DNA of 40,638 nt. It comes from Candidatus Eiseniibacteriota bacterium (GTDB lineage Bacteria; Eisenbacteria; RBG-16-71-46). The stretch spans positions 37,071-77,708 of the forward strand of contig VBOY01000013.1 of the NCBI GenBank assembly GCA_005893295.1. Reading direction: 5' to 3'. Under the pieces are notes generated by a model. That model was not told where the DNA came from. It made no database searches and worked only from the letters and a program-made list of their open reading frames with translations. Below, piece by piece: positions 8,122 through 16,640 of this stretch; positions within the stretch are counted from its first letter, which is position 1, and each line of letters opens with the position of its first letter. A program made the position numbers and the translations under genes.

Positions 8122-9140
8122 GAGCCAGGGCGAACGCACTGCTGGTCGTATGGACGTTGCTCTTCGTGAGTGCCGTGCGGGTCGGGGCCGAGCCCCAGGT
8201 GATCAAGCTCGCAACCCTGGCCCCCGAGGGCTCGGTGTGGCACAAGGTGCTCAAGGACATGGAGGCGGACTGGGCGCGCGAGACCGAGGGACGCGTCGTG
8301 CTGCGCATCTATCCGGGCGGTGTCGCGGGGAGTGAGCCCGATATGGTGCGCAAGATTCGCATCGGTCAGCTCCAGGCCGCGGCCGTCACCTCGGCGGGCA
8401 TGACCGCCATCGACGACGCGTTCCAAGTCTTCGGGATCCCGATGTTCTTCCAGTCCTACGACGAGCTGTTCCACGTGCTCGACCGCATGGAGCCGGCGCT
8501 CGGCAAACGACTCGAGGCGAAGGGGTTCGTCTTGCTCAACTGGGGTTTCGGCGGCTGGGCGCACTTCTTCACCCGCGAGCCGGTGTCCAGCGTGGCCGAC
8601 TTGAAGAGGCTCAAGATCTTCGTGCCGGCCGGCGACGACCGCGCCGTGCAGGTGTGGAAGAGCAGCAGCTTCCGCCCCGTGGCGCTCGCCGAGACGGACA
8701 TCTTGACCGGGCTCCAGACGCGCATGATCGACGCGCTGCCGATCCCGCCGCTGGCCGCGCTCTACCTTCAGTGGTTCCGGCAGACGCCGTACATGGTGCA
8801 CGGCGGCCTCGGCCCGCTGGTGGGCGGTCTCGTGATCTCGCGGCCGGCGTGGGACAAGATCGGCGCCGCGGACCGGGCTCGCATCCTGGCGAGCTGCCAG
8901 CGGGCCGAGCGGCGTCTCGAGGAGGGAATACCCAAGCAGGACACCGCCGCGGTCCACGAGATGGAGCAACGCGGCCTCAAGGTGGTCCGTCTCGATCCCA
9001 AGAGCGCGGCCGAATGGCAAGCGGAAGCGGCGTCGTTCGCGCAGCGCATGCGCGGCGCCACGGTGCCGCCCGAGGTGTTCGACTTGGCGCTCAGGGAGCG
9101 CAACGCGTACCGGCGCGCGAGCGGCGGAGGGGTGCGCTGA
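8118..9140 (+). CDS. tatP: TRAP transporter substrate-binding protein (DctP/TatP type)
   Basis: 340 residues, ATG 8118 inside an ATGA overlap with tatT. Residues 1-24 are a signal peptide. The mature protein begins with 'VIKLATLAPEGSVWHKVLKD', followed by 'RVVLRIYPGGVAGSEPDMVRK', the standard DctP opening. Later 'VSSVADLKRLKIFVPAG' and 'ALPIPPLAALYLQW' match the hinge and ligand-lobe regions. The Arg that usually clamps a carboxylate ligand is not clear in the 'KIFVPAGDD' segment, so the ligand may not be a simple organic acid. That agrees with pairing to TatT rather than to a classical C4-dicarboxylate system. It delivers substrate to the QM permease encoded next. Confidence 0.88.
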   Translation: MRARANALLVVWTLLFVSAVRVGAEPQVIKLATLAPEGSVWHKVLKDMEADWARETEGRVVLRIYPGGVAGSEPDMVRKIRIGQLQAAAVTSAGMTAIDDAFQVFGIPMFFQSYDELFHVLDRMEPALGKRLEAKGFVLLNWGFGGWAHFFTREPVSSVADLKRLKIFVPAGDDRAVQVWKSSSFRPVALAETDILTGLQTRMIDALPIPPLAALYLQWFRQTPYMVHGGLGPLVGGLVISRPAWDKIGAADRARILASCQRAERRLEEGIPKQDTAAVHEMEQRGLKVVRLDPKSAAEWQAEAASFAQRMRGATVPPEVFDLALRERNAYRRASGGGVR

Positions 9141-10939
9141 GCCACTGGCTCGGCCGTCTCGAGCGGATCGTCGCGAGCGCCTGCCTCGCGGCCATGGTGT
9201 TGTTGCCGCTCGCGGAAATCCCGGTGCGGGCGCTCTTCAAGATCGGGATCCCGGGCTCCGGGCCCTTCGTGCAGCATCTGACGCTGTGGGTCGGGTTCTT
9301 GGGTGCGGCGCTGGCGGCCCGCGACGGCCGCCTGCTGGCGCTCGCCACCGCGAGCTTCCTGCCGGAAGGCTGGCCCCGCCGCGCCGCCTCGATCGCCTCC
9401 GCGTGGGTCGCCGGCGCGGTCGCGGTGCTGCTCTGGCGTGCGAGCCTGATGATGGTGCTCACCGAGCGCACCGCAGCCACGCAAATCGCGGCGGGCGTGC
9501 CGATCTGGGTCGGCCAGCTCGTCCTGCCGGTCTGCTTCGGGCTGATCGCGCTGCGACTGGCATGGCGGGCCGCTCCGGACGCGATGGGTCGCCTGATCGC
9601 GGCGACCGGCGTGGCCGCCGGACTGTTGGTCGGCCAGTTCCCGGATCTCCTCAAGGGTGTTTCTCCCTGGCCGGGAGCGCTGCTGCTGGTGCTCGGCACC
9701 GCGCTCGGCGGCCCGATCTTCGCCGCGCTCGGCGGGTTCGCCCTCCTGTTCTTCCTCCGCGACGGCGTGACCATCGCCGCGATCCCCGCCGAGACCTATC
9801 GGCTCGCGGTGTTCCCGACGTTGGCGGCGATCCCGCTCTTCACTCTCACCGGCTTCGTGCTCTCGGAGGCGCGGGCCTCCGAGCGCCTGCTGCGCGTCTT
9901 CCGCGCCGCGGTCGGTGGGGTGCCGGGCGGCACGGCGGTGGTCTGCGCCACCCTGTGCGCGTTCTTCACCGCCTTCACCGGCGGCTCGGGGGTGACGATC
10001 CTGGCCCTGGGAGCCCTGCTCTATCAGGCGTTGCGCGCCGACTCCTACCGCGAGCGATTCTCGCTCGGTCTCATCACCGCGTGCGGCTCGCTGGGACTGC
10101 TCTTTCCCCCGTCGATGCCCCTCATCCTCTACGGGATCGTCGCCCACGTGCCGATCGAAGACGTCTTCCTGGGCGGCGTCCTTCCAGGGTTCCTGCTGCT
10201 CGGCTTGACCGCGGCGTGGGGAGTGCGCGAGGGCATGCTGACCTCGACCGGCCGGACGCGCTTCTCCTTTGGCGAGCTATGGGCTTCCATGGTCGAGGCG
10301 AAGTGGGAGCTGCTTCTGCCGGTGTTCGTGGTGGGCGCGATCTACAGCGGCTTCGCATCGCTGGTCGAGGCCTCGGCCCTCACCGTGCTCTATGCGTTCG
10401 TGATCGAGTTCCTGGTCGTGCGCGACCTGTCCGTGCGCCGCGACCTCGGCCGCGTGCTCTCCCAATGCGTGGTGGTGGTGGGCGGCGTGCTGGTGATCCT
10501 CGGCTGCGCGATGGGGCTCAGCAGCTACATGGTGGATGCCGAGGTGCCCGCCCGGATGGTCGAGTGGACCCAGGCGCACGTCCATTCGCCGCTCGTCTTT
10601 CTGCTCGGGCTCAACCTCTTCCTGCTCGTGGTCGGCTGCTTGCTCGACATCTTCTCGGCGATCGTCGTCGTGGTGCCGCTCATCGTGCCGATCGGCATGG
10701 CATTTGGAATTCATCCCGTGCACTTGGCGATTATCTTCGTTGCCAACCTCGAGCTGGGTTATCTCACGCCTCCGGTCGGGCTCAACTTGTTCCTCGCCTC
10801 GTACCGGTTCGAGAGGCCGGTGCTCGAAGTGACGCGGGCCGCGGTGCCGATGCTCCTGATCCTGGGCTTCGGCGTGCTGGTGATCACTTACGCGCCGTGG
10901 CTCACGACCGGGATCCTTCACGCCCTGGGTCGCCGATGA
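9137..10939 (+). CDS. TRAP transporter fused small and large permease (DctQM/TatQM)
   Basis: About 600 residues. The first ~165 are the four-helix Q subunit ('LERIVASACLAAMVLLPLAE', 'WVGFLGAALAARDGRLLALA'). The rest is the M subunit, with 'FTGGSGVTILALGALLY', 'LGLLFPPSMPLILYGIVAH' and the C-terminal 'GYLTPPVGLNLFLA' hairpin motifs. It forms the sodium-coupled elevator-type membrane unit. No ATG, GTG or TTG precedes the conserved N-terminus. The frame reaches CTG at 9137, which overlaps the tatP stop as CTGA and has GGAGGGG upstream, so a CTG start is the simplest reading; the first in-frame ATG (about 9194) would delete the first half of TM1. Q-M fusions are a known variant of TRAP systems. 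Confidence 0.85.
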   Translation: MSHWLGRLERIVASACLAAMVLLPLAEIPVRALFKIGIPGSGPFVQHLTLWVGFLGAALAARDGRLLALATASFLPEGWPRRAASIASAWVAGAVAVLLWRASLMMVLTERTAATQIAAGVPIWVGQLVLPVCFGLIALRLAWRAAPDAMGRLIAATGVAAGLLVGQFPDLLKGVSPWPGALLLVLGTALGGPIFAALGGFALLFFLRDGVTIAAIPAETYRLAVFPTLAAIPLFTLTGFVLSEARASERLLRVFRAAVGGVPGGTAVVCATLCAFFTAFTGGSGVTILALGALLYQALRADSYRERFSLGLITACGSLGLLFPPSMPLILYGIVAHVPIEDVFLGGVLPGFLLLGLTAAWGVREGMLTSTGRTRFSFGELWASMVEAKWELLLPVFVVGAIYSGFASLVEASALTVLYAFVIEFLVVRDLSVRRDLGRVLSQCVVVVGGVLVILGCAMGLSSYMVDAEVPARMVEWTQAHVHSPLVFLLGLNLFLLVVGCLLDIFSAIVVVVPLIVPIGMAFGIHPVHLAIIFVANLELGYLTPPVGLNLFLASYRFERPVLEVTRAAVPMLLILGFGVLVITYAPWLTTGILHALGRR

Positions 10940-12654
10940 GGCGCTGGCGCGGGCCCGCTCGGAGGCTGCCTCGGCGATCGCCGCCCGGGGTCCGGGCGAC
11001 GGGTGCTACCGCGCTCGCCATCGCCGCGCTCTGGCTGGGCGGCTGCGCCCGGTCCGTCGGCACCAGCGCCTACGACCCCGGACCGAACGGTTCACCACGC
11101 CGCGGCGGACACGCCGTGTTCGTGCGCGAGGAGGATCCCGACTACCTCGATCCCGCGCTCTCCTACGGCCTCTACTCGGCCCCGGTGACGGAGGCGATCT
11201 TCCATACCCTGCTCGACTACCAAGGCGTTCCCGGACCGGCGGGCGCGCGGCTCATCCCCGATCTGGCCGAGGCGCTGCCCGACGTCCGCGAAAGCGGAAC
11301 GCTGTACTGCTTTCGCGTGCGGCGCGAAGCGCGCTTCGGCGCACCGCTCCACCGTCACATCACCGCCGCCGACTTCAAGTACTCGATCGAACGGCTGTTC
11401 AAGGTCAGCTCGCCCGGGGTCAACTTCTACCGTCACATCGTGGGCGCCGATCGCGTGCTGGCGGGCCGAGATTCGCTGCTTCAGGGCGTGATCGCGCGCG
11501 GGGACTCGCTCTACATCCGGCTCACGAAACCAGACCCGGTGTTCCTCCACATCGTCTCCATGACCTTCACCGCCCCTCTGCCGCGCGAGATCGCGGAGCC
11601 CTACGCGCGCACCTTCTCGCAGCACACCGTGGCGAGCGGCCCGTTCCAAGTGGCCGAGTTCGTCCCGCGACGGCACGTGATCCTGGTGCGCAACCCCGAC
11701 TACTGCGGCACGCCAGCCTGGCTCGATACCTTCGAGCTCAGGCTCGGCGTGAGCGCCGTCAACGGCGTGGCGCTGATCCGTCGCGGTCTGGCCGACGGCG
11801 GGTTCTTCGAGGTTCCGCCGGCGGAGTACGCGCGACTGCGGGCGGATTCGGTGTGGCGGGGCCAGATCAGCGTGGATGACGGGCTCGAGACCGATTTCCT
11901 GTTCTTCAACGTGCGCAAGGCCCCCTTCAACGACCCGCGCGTGCGGCAGGCGATCTGCTGGGCGGTCGATCGCCGCGCGCTGCTCAAGGCCTATTCGGGC
12001 AAGGGCCGAATCGCCGGCGAGTTCCTTCCGCCCGGGATGCCGGGAGCCAGGCCCCTCGGCCGCTACGCCGGGCCCGACCTCCGGCGTGCCCGCCAACTGC
12101 TCGCGGCGGCGGGCTACCCGCGGGGCTTCAGGACCCGTCTCTACGGGTACACGGCCGAGCCGATCCCCCGGCTGCTCACGATCGTGCAGCAGCAGCTCGC
12201 CGACGTCGGCATTCGGGCCGATCTCGACATGGGCGAAGCGGTCGGCTACACGTCGATGGCCCAGGACACGTCGAACCACGTTCCCTTCGGCTACTACGCC
12301 TGGACTGCCGACTACGTGGATCCTTCGAACTTCTTCGATACGCTGCTCAACGGTCGCCGCATCACGGCGACGAACAACAACGATCTGAGCCTGTTCGACG
12401 ACCCGGACGTGAACGATCGGATCGAGCGGGCCATGGCGACGGCCGACGACTCGGCCCGCGCTCGCCTGTGGCGCGAAGTGGACGAGCGCGTGATGGATCA
12501 GGCACCGGTGCTGCCCTTGGTGCACATCTACGAAAGCCGGCTCTACGGCTTGAGGCTCGGCGGCTGGTACCGGCACGTCACCCGCCTCCTCAAGATCGAG
12601 GATCTGTACCTCAAGTCGCCGCGGAGCGGGGCCGCGCGGCGAGGCTCTCCGTGA
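10936..12654 (+). CDS. Peptide-type ABC transporter substrate-binding lipoprotein (SBP_bac_5)
   Basis: 572 residues, ATG in an ATGA overlap with the TRAP permease gene. Arg-rich N-terminus, hydrophobic stretch and lipobox 'LGGC' (Cys37). The mature domain shows the family-5 pattern: 'DPDYLDPALSYG', 'DFKYSIERLF', 'SGPFQVAEFVPRRHVILVRN', 'FFNVRKAPFNDPRVRQAICW', 'GYYAWTADYVDPSNFFD'. Such proteins bind oligopeptides, murein peptides, nickel chelates or opines and feed Dpp/Opp permeases. The two permease genes follow with overlaps. Its place in the same operon as a complete TRAP system is unusual. Ligand not predictable from the sequence. Confidence 0.87.
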   Translation: MRRWRGPARRLPRRSPPGVRATGATALAIAALWLGGCARSVGTSAYDPGPNGSPRRGGHAVFVREEDPDYLDPALSYGLYSAPVTEAIFHTLLDYQGVPGPAGARLIPDLAEALPDVRESGTLYCFRVRREARFGAPLHRHITAADFKYSIERLFKVSSPGVNFYRHIVGADRVLAGRDSLLQGVIARGDSLYIRLTKPDPVFLHIVSMTFTAPLPREIAEPYARTFSQHTVASGPFQVAEFVPRRHVILVRNPDYCGTPAWLDTFELRLGVSAVNGVALIRRGLADGGFFEVPPAEYARLRADSVWRGQISVDDGLETDFLFFNVRKAPFNDPRVRQAICWAVDRRALLKAYSGKGRIAGEFLPPGMPGARPLGRYAGPDLRRARQLLAAAGYPRGFRTRLYGYTAEPIPRLLTIVQQQLADVGIRADLDMGEAVGYTSMAQDTSNHVPFGYYAWTADYVDPSNFFDTLLNGRRITATNNNDLSLFDDPDVNDRIERAMATADDSARARLWREVDERVMDQAPVLPLVHIYESRLYGLRLGGWYRHVTRLLKIEDLYLKSPRSGAARRGSP

Positions 12655-13622
12655 CCACGGCAACATCGGTGTCGATCGAGGCAGGCGACCTCGAAGCCAG
12701 CCGGCAGCGCTCGGCCCTGGCGGATGCGGCGCGGCGCTTCGCTGCCGACCGTTGGGCGCTCGCGGGAATGGTGTTCCTGAGCCTGCTCCTCCTCCTGGCG
12801 CTCGGCGCGCCCTGGATCGCCACCCACGTGCTCCATGCTTCGGCCTATCGGCTCGCGATGATGGACCAGATCCAGGTCCATGGCCGCCCGGTCGAGGTGG
12901 TCTCGGCCGAAGGCGTGCCGGTCGGCCCCAACGTCCGCTTCACGCTCGGGGCCGACCTGATCGGGCGCGACGTGCTGGCCCGCATCCTCTACGGCGCGCG
13001 CATCTCGCTGCTCGTCTCCACGCTCGGCACGTTGCTCGCTGTGCTGCTGGGGCTGGCCGTGGGCCTGCTGGCCGGGTTCTACCGTGGCGTCGTGGATGCG
13101 ATCCTGTCGCGCTTCATCGACGCGATGATGGCAATCCCCATCCTGCTGTTGGCGATCGCGCTGGCCTCGGTGCTGCGCGGCGGCAGCGTGTGGACCGTGG
13201 TGTTGATCCTGGGGCTCGTGAACTGGACCTACCTGGCGCGCATCCTGCGGGCCGAGGTGCTGTCGCTGCGGGAGAAGGAGTTCATCGAGGCGGCGCGGGC
13301 GGTCGGCGCCGGCGACCGCCGCATTCTGGCGCGCCACGTGCTGCCCAACCTGGCCGGGCCGCTGCTGGTGTTCGCCACCCTGTCGATGGCGGGGAACATC
13401 CTGCTCGAGAGCGCCCTGTCGTTCCTCGGGGTGGGAATCCAGTCACCGACGCCGTCGTGGGGCAACATGATCCAGGAGGGGATGGGGTTCTACACCGTGG
13501 CCTGGTGGATCACGCTCTTTCCGGGGCTCGCGATCCTGCTCACCGTGGTGAGCCTCAACCTGGTCGGCGACGGGCTCAAGGACGCCCTGATGCCCGGATC
13601 GCGGGCGCGGAGCCGGCCGTGA
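12651..13622 (+). CDS. ABC transporter permease, DppC/OppC type
   Basis: 323 residues, GTG start in a GTGA overlap. A cytoplasmic N-terminal tail ('RRFAADRWALAGMVFLSLLL') leads into TM1, then a periplasmic loop with 'HTLGADLIGRDVLARILYGAR'-like sequence ('LGADLIGRDVLARILYG'), which is diagnostic of the C-type subunit. The EAA coupling helix 'EAARAVGAGDRRILARHVLP' begins near residue 213, followed by 'LGVGIQSPTPSWGNM'. The subunit pairs with the next gene to form the membrane channel. Gene order is C before B, the reverse of most dpp/opp operons. Confidence 0.88.
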   Translation: MTTATSVSIEAGDLEASRQRSALADAARRFAADRWALAGMVFLSLLLLLALGAPWIATHVLHASAYRLAMMDQIQVHGRPVEVVSAEGVPVGPNVRFTLGADLIGRDVLARILYGARISLLVSTLGTLLAVLLGLAVGLLAGFYRGVVDAILSRFIDAMMAIPILLLAIALASVLRGGSVWTVVLILGLVNWTYLARILRAEVLSLREKEFIEAARAVGAGDRRILARHVLPNLAGPLLVFATLSMAGNILLESALSFLGVGIQSPTPSWGNMIQEGMGFYTVAWWITLFPGLAILLTVVSLNLVGDGLKDALMPGSRARSRP

Positions 13623-14569
13623 CCGTCACCATCGCGCGGCGGCTCGCGTTGAGCGTGGTGGTGCTGGTGATCGTGTGCGCGATCACCTTCGTGATCTTCT
13701 TCGCCGTGCCGGGCAAGCCCGCCGAGCTGATCGCGGGCAAGTACGCCACGCCCCAGACGGTCGCCCTGATCGAGAAGCGCCTCGGGCTCGATCAGCCGAA
13801 GCCGCTTCAGTTCCTGCGCTTCATCACGCACGCCGCCCGTGGCGACTGGGGGTTCTCCTACGTGAGCCAGCAGCCGGTACTGCCGACGATTCTGGTGGCG
13901 TTCCCGAAGACGTTGTCGCTCACCCTCGGCGCGCTGGTGATCTGGATCCTGCTCGGCGTCCCGGTGGGTATCCTGAGCGCGCTCAAGCCGGGCTCGGTGT
14001 GGGATCGCATGGCGATGGTGGGAGCGTTGGTGGGCATCTCGATGCCGGCGTACTGGATCGGCCTGCTGTTCCTGCGATTGTTCGCGGACCTGCTCGGCTG
14101 GTTTCCCCTCGGCGACTATGAGGAGATCGCGCGCGCCGGGGTCTCGGGCTGGGCGCACCACCTGGCGCTGCCCTGGGTGACTCTGGCGCTGCTCTACGCC
14201 GGCTGGTACGCGCGCATGACCCGCGCCCAGATGCTGGACGTCGCGCGTCTCGACTACGTGCGCACGGCGTACGCCAAGGGGCTGTCGCGGCGTGCCGTGG
14301 TGGGTCGGCACATCCTGCGGAACGCCCTGCTGCCGCTCGTCACCATGCTCGGCATGGACGTGGCGTATTTGTTGGGGGGCGCGGTGCTCACCGAGAGCGT
14401 GTTCGGGATCCCCGGGATCGGTGGCCTCGCCTGGCGCGCGATCCGCATGCGCGACTTGCCGATGGTCATGGGCACGGTGTTGTTCGCCGCGGTGTTCATC
14501 GTGCTCGCCAACCTGATCGTCGACCTGATCTACTGCGCGCTCGATCCACGCATCCAGGCCGACGCCTGA
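13619..14569 (+). CDS. ABC transporter permease, DppB/OppB type
   Basis: 316 residues, GTG 13619 in a GTGA overlap with the C-type subunit. N-terminal 'RRLALSVVVLVIVCAITFVI' is TM1. 'RFITHAARGDWGFSYVSQQP' is the typical first periplasmic loop. The EAA loop reads 'VRTAYAKGLSRRAVVGRHIL', and 'ESVFGIPGIGGLAWRAIRMRD' is the B-subunit C-terminal signature. The operon ends here; only eight bases separate it from the convergent msbA-like gene. No ATP-binding subunit (DppD/DppF type) is encoded in this operon or elsewhere in the window, so the ATPases must be supplied from another locus. Confidence 0.88.
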   Translation: MTVTIARRLALSVVVLVIVCAITFVIFFAVPGKPAELIAGKYATPQTVALIEKRLGLDQPKPLQFLRFITHAARGDWGFSYVSQQPVLPTILVAFPKTLSLTLGALVIWILLGVPVGILSALKPGSVWDRMAMVGALVGISMPAYWIGLLFLRLFADLLGWFPLGDYEEIARAGVSGWAHHLALPWVTLALLYAGWYARMTRAQMLDVARLDYVRTAYAKGLSRRAVVGRHILRNALLPLVTMLGMDVAYLLGGAVLTESVFGIPGIGGLAWRAIRMRDLPMVMGTVLFAAVFIVLANLIVDLIYCALDPRIQADA

Positions 14570-14577
14570 GGTTCTCC

Positions 14578-16428
14578 CTACATTGCGTCGGCGCGCACCG
14601 TGGCGTCGCTCGGCGTGGGTACCAGCGGACGCTCGGGCTCGGGAGTGAAGTCCTCGCCCGGATTGATGAAGCGATCGCTCTCGATCTTGTGCTGGCGGTC
14701 GTGGAGCTGGCGATACCGCCCGTGCCTTGCGAGCAGCTCGTGATGCGTACCACGCTCGACGATCCGTCCCTCTTCGAGCACCAGGATCTGGTCGGCGCTC
14801 CGGATGGTCGACAGTCGGTGCGCGATCACGAAAGTCGTGCGACCGCGCCGCAGCGAGTTCAGGCCGTCCTGGATGAGCGCCTCGCTCTCGCTGTCGAGGC
14901 TGGACGTGGCTTCATCGAGAATCAGGATGCGCGGATCGGCCAGAATGGCGCGGGCGATGGCCACCCGCTGGCGCTGCCCTCCCGAGAGGCGGATCCCACG
15001 TTCACCGACGATGGAGTCGTACCCCTGAGGGAAGCCCAACACGAACTCGTCGCAGTGAGCGATCGCGCTCGCCTCGCGGACCTGCTCCGGGGTGGCGTCC
15101 GGCCGCGAGAAGCGGATGTTGTCGGCCACCGTGCCGTCGAACAGGAAATTGTCCTGGAGCACCACCCCCAGATGCCCGCGGTAGTCACGCAGCCGCAGCC
15201 TTTCCAGATCCATGCCATCCACCACCACGTGGCCCTTCTGCGGGTGGTGGAACGCCATGATCAGGCCGATCAGCGTGCTCTTGCCCGAGCCGCTCGAGCC
15301 CACCAGCGCCGTGGTCGAGCCGGCGCGCGAGCGGAACGAGACGCCCCGCAATACCGGCACCCCCTCCTGGTATTCGAACCACACGTCCTCGAACGCGATA
15401 TCTCCTGCCACGCCATCCACCGGGAGGCGCCCGTCCTCGTCTCCTTCGGTCGTCGTGCCGAGGATCTCGCGGATGCGGTCGAGCCCTGCGAAGGCCTCGG
15501 TGATCTGGGTGCCAATCGACGCGATCTGTACCAGGGGCGCGGCCATCAGCCCGGTGAAGAACACGTACATCACGAAGTCGCCCAGGGTCATCGTGCCGGC
15601 CAGGATCGCGCGGCCGCCGATCACCGTCATGATCACGCCGATCGTGCCGACGATCACCGAGGAGAACGCGGTGATGGTCGAGACCCCGGTGATCGACTGG
15701 GCCACGTTGCGGAACAGGCGGTGCACCCCGCGTGCAAAGGTGAGCTGCTCGCGCTTCTCGGCGGTGTAGGCCTTGACGACTCGAATTCCGCCCAGCGACT
15801 CGGTGAGCCGTCCCGTCACTTCGGCCTGGATCTGGCCGCGCTTGCGGAACAGGGGTCGTAGCCGTGAGAACGCCAGCGCCATGGCGCCGCCGAAGGCGAC
15901 CAGCACGAACAGCGTGATCGAGGTGAGGCGCCAGTTGAGGGCGAACAGCAGGGTGAGCGCGATCGCCGCGGTCACCAGCCCTCCGGAGAGCTGGACCAGC
16001 CCGGTGCCGACGAGATTCCGGATCCCTTCGGCGTCGTTCATGATGCGCGAGATCAAGACTCCGGTTTGGGTGGAGTCGAACGAGCGCACCGGCAACCGCG
16101 TCACGTGCTCCTGCACCCGACGGCGCATGTCGGTGATCGCTCGCTGCGCAGCCACGCCAAGCACCTGGGAGAGCGCGAACGAAGTGAACGCTTGCACCAG
16201 CGTGGCCGCTCCGGTGGCGAGCGCCAGCATCGGCAGCAGCTCGGCGCGTCGCTTTCCGATCACGTCGTCGATCAGGAACTTGGAGCTAGCCGGCAGCACC
16301 AGACCGGCGAGCTGGCCAACCAGCATGAGCACCAGTCCCAGGGCGAGGCGGGCACGATGAGACCAGGCCAGCTCCCTTGCCTCGCGCCACGCGGCGGAGA
16401 CGTCGAACGGTTTCTTGGGTGAGGCCAT
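14578..16428 (-). CDS. ABC exporter, fused membrane and ATPase domains (MsbA/multidrug type)
   Basis: 616 residues. The N-terminal ~320 residues form a six-helix type-I exporter domain ('GLVLPASSKFLIDDVIGKRR', 'SFDSTQTGVLISRIMNDAEG'). The nucleotide-binding domain has Walker A 'GSSGSGKST' near residues 378-386, signature 'LSGGQRQR' at 481-488, Walker B plus 'ILILDEATSSLD', and H-loop 'IAHRLST'. All catalytic motifs are intact. I start at ATG 16428, with GGAGA six bases upstream; the open frame continues 22 codons further but those residues are Arg-rich and unlike the family. It works as a homodimer or half-transporter exporting lipids or drugs. A short C-terminal tail after the ATPase is Pro/Glu-rich. 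Confidence 0.9.
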   Translation of the reverse strand: MASPKKPFDVSAAWREARELAWSHRARLALGLVLMLVGQLAGLVLPASSKFLIDDVIGKRRAELLPMLALATGAATLVQAFTSFALSQVLGVAAQRAITDMRRRVQEHVTRLPVRSFDSTQTGVLISRIMNDAEGIRNLVGTGLVQLSGGLVTAAIALTLLFALNWRLTSITLFVLVAFGGAMALAFSRLRPLFRKRGQIQAEVTGRLTESLGGIRVVKAYTAEKREQLTFARGVHRLFRNVAQSITGVSTITAFSSVIVGTIGVIMTVIGGRAILAGTMTLGDFVMYVFFTGLMAAPLVQIASIGTQITEAFAGLDRIREILGTTTEGDEDGRLPVDGVAGDIAFEDVWFEYQEGVPVLRGVSFRSRAGSTTALVGSSGSGKSTLIGLIMAFHHPQKGHVVVDGMDLERLRLRDYRGHLGVVLQDNFLFDGTVADNIRFSRPDATPEQVREASAIAHCDEFVLGFPQGYDSIVGERGIRLSGGQRQRVAIARAILADPRILILDEATSSLDSESEALIQDGLNSLRRGRTTFVIAHRLSTIRSADQILVLEEGRIVERGTHHELLARHGRYRQLHDRQHKIESDRFINPGEDFTPEPERPLVPTPSDATVRADAM

Positions 16429-16482
16429 GAAGGGTCTCCGGATCCGTGTGTCGGCCGGGCGACGGCGCGAACGACGCCATAC

Positions 16483-16488
16483 ACCATA
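16483..16488 (-). promoter_or_regulatory. Candidate -10 element (TATGGT) of the msbA-like gene
   Basis: On the minus strand GTTATGGT lies about 55 bases before the start codon at 16428, in the only AT-richer patch of the divergent intergenic region. No good -35 hexamer. Confidence 0.25.
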
Positions 16489-16572
16489 ACGCAACCCGCC
16501 TCGGGCCGGCGCCGCTGGCCGATTCGCTGGGGGCTCGGCCCCCGCCCGCCAGCCGGGCCTTGCCGGTCGAGC

Positions 16573-16602
16573 TTGTCAGATGCGGCAGTTCGAGCGTAGG
16601 AT
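16573..16602 (+). promoter_or_regulatory. Candidate sigma-70-type promoter of the PP2C gene
   Basis: TTGTCA at 16573-16578, 18-nt spacer, TAGGAT at 16597-16602. This gives a leader of about 30 bases before ATG 16641. Among promoters seen by eye in the window this is one of the better two-box matches. Confidence 0.4.
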
Positions 16603-16640
16603 TCCATCCCCAGGTGGAACGAGTCGCGAGGCCGCTTGCC

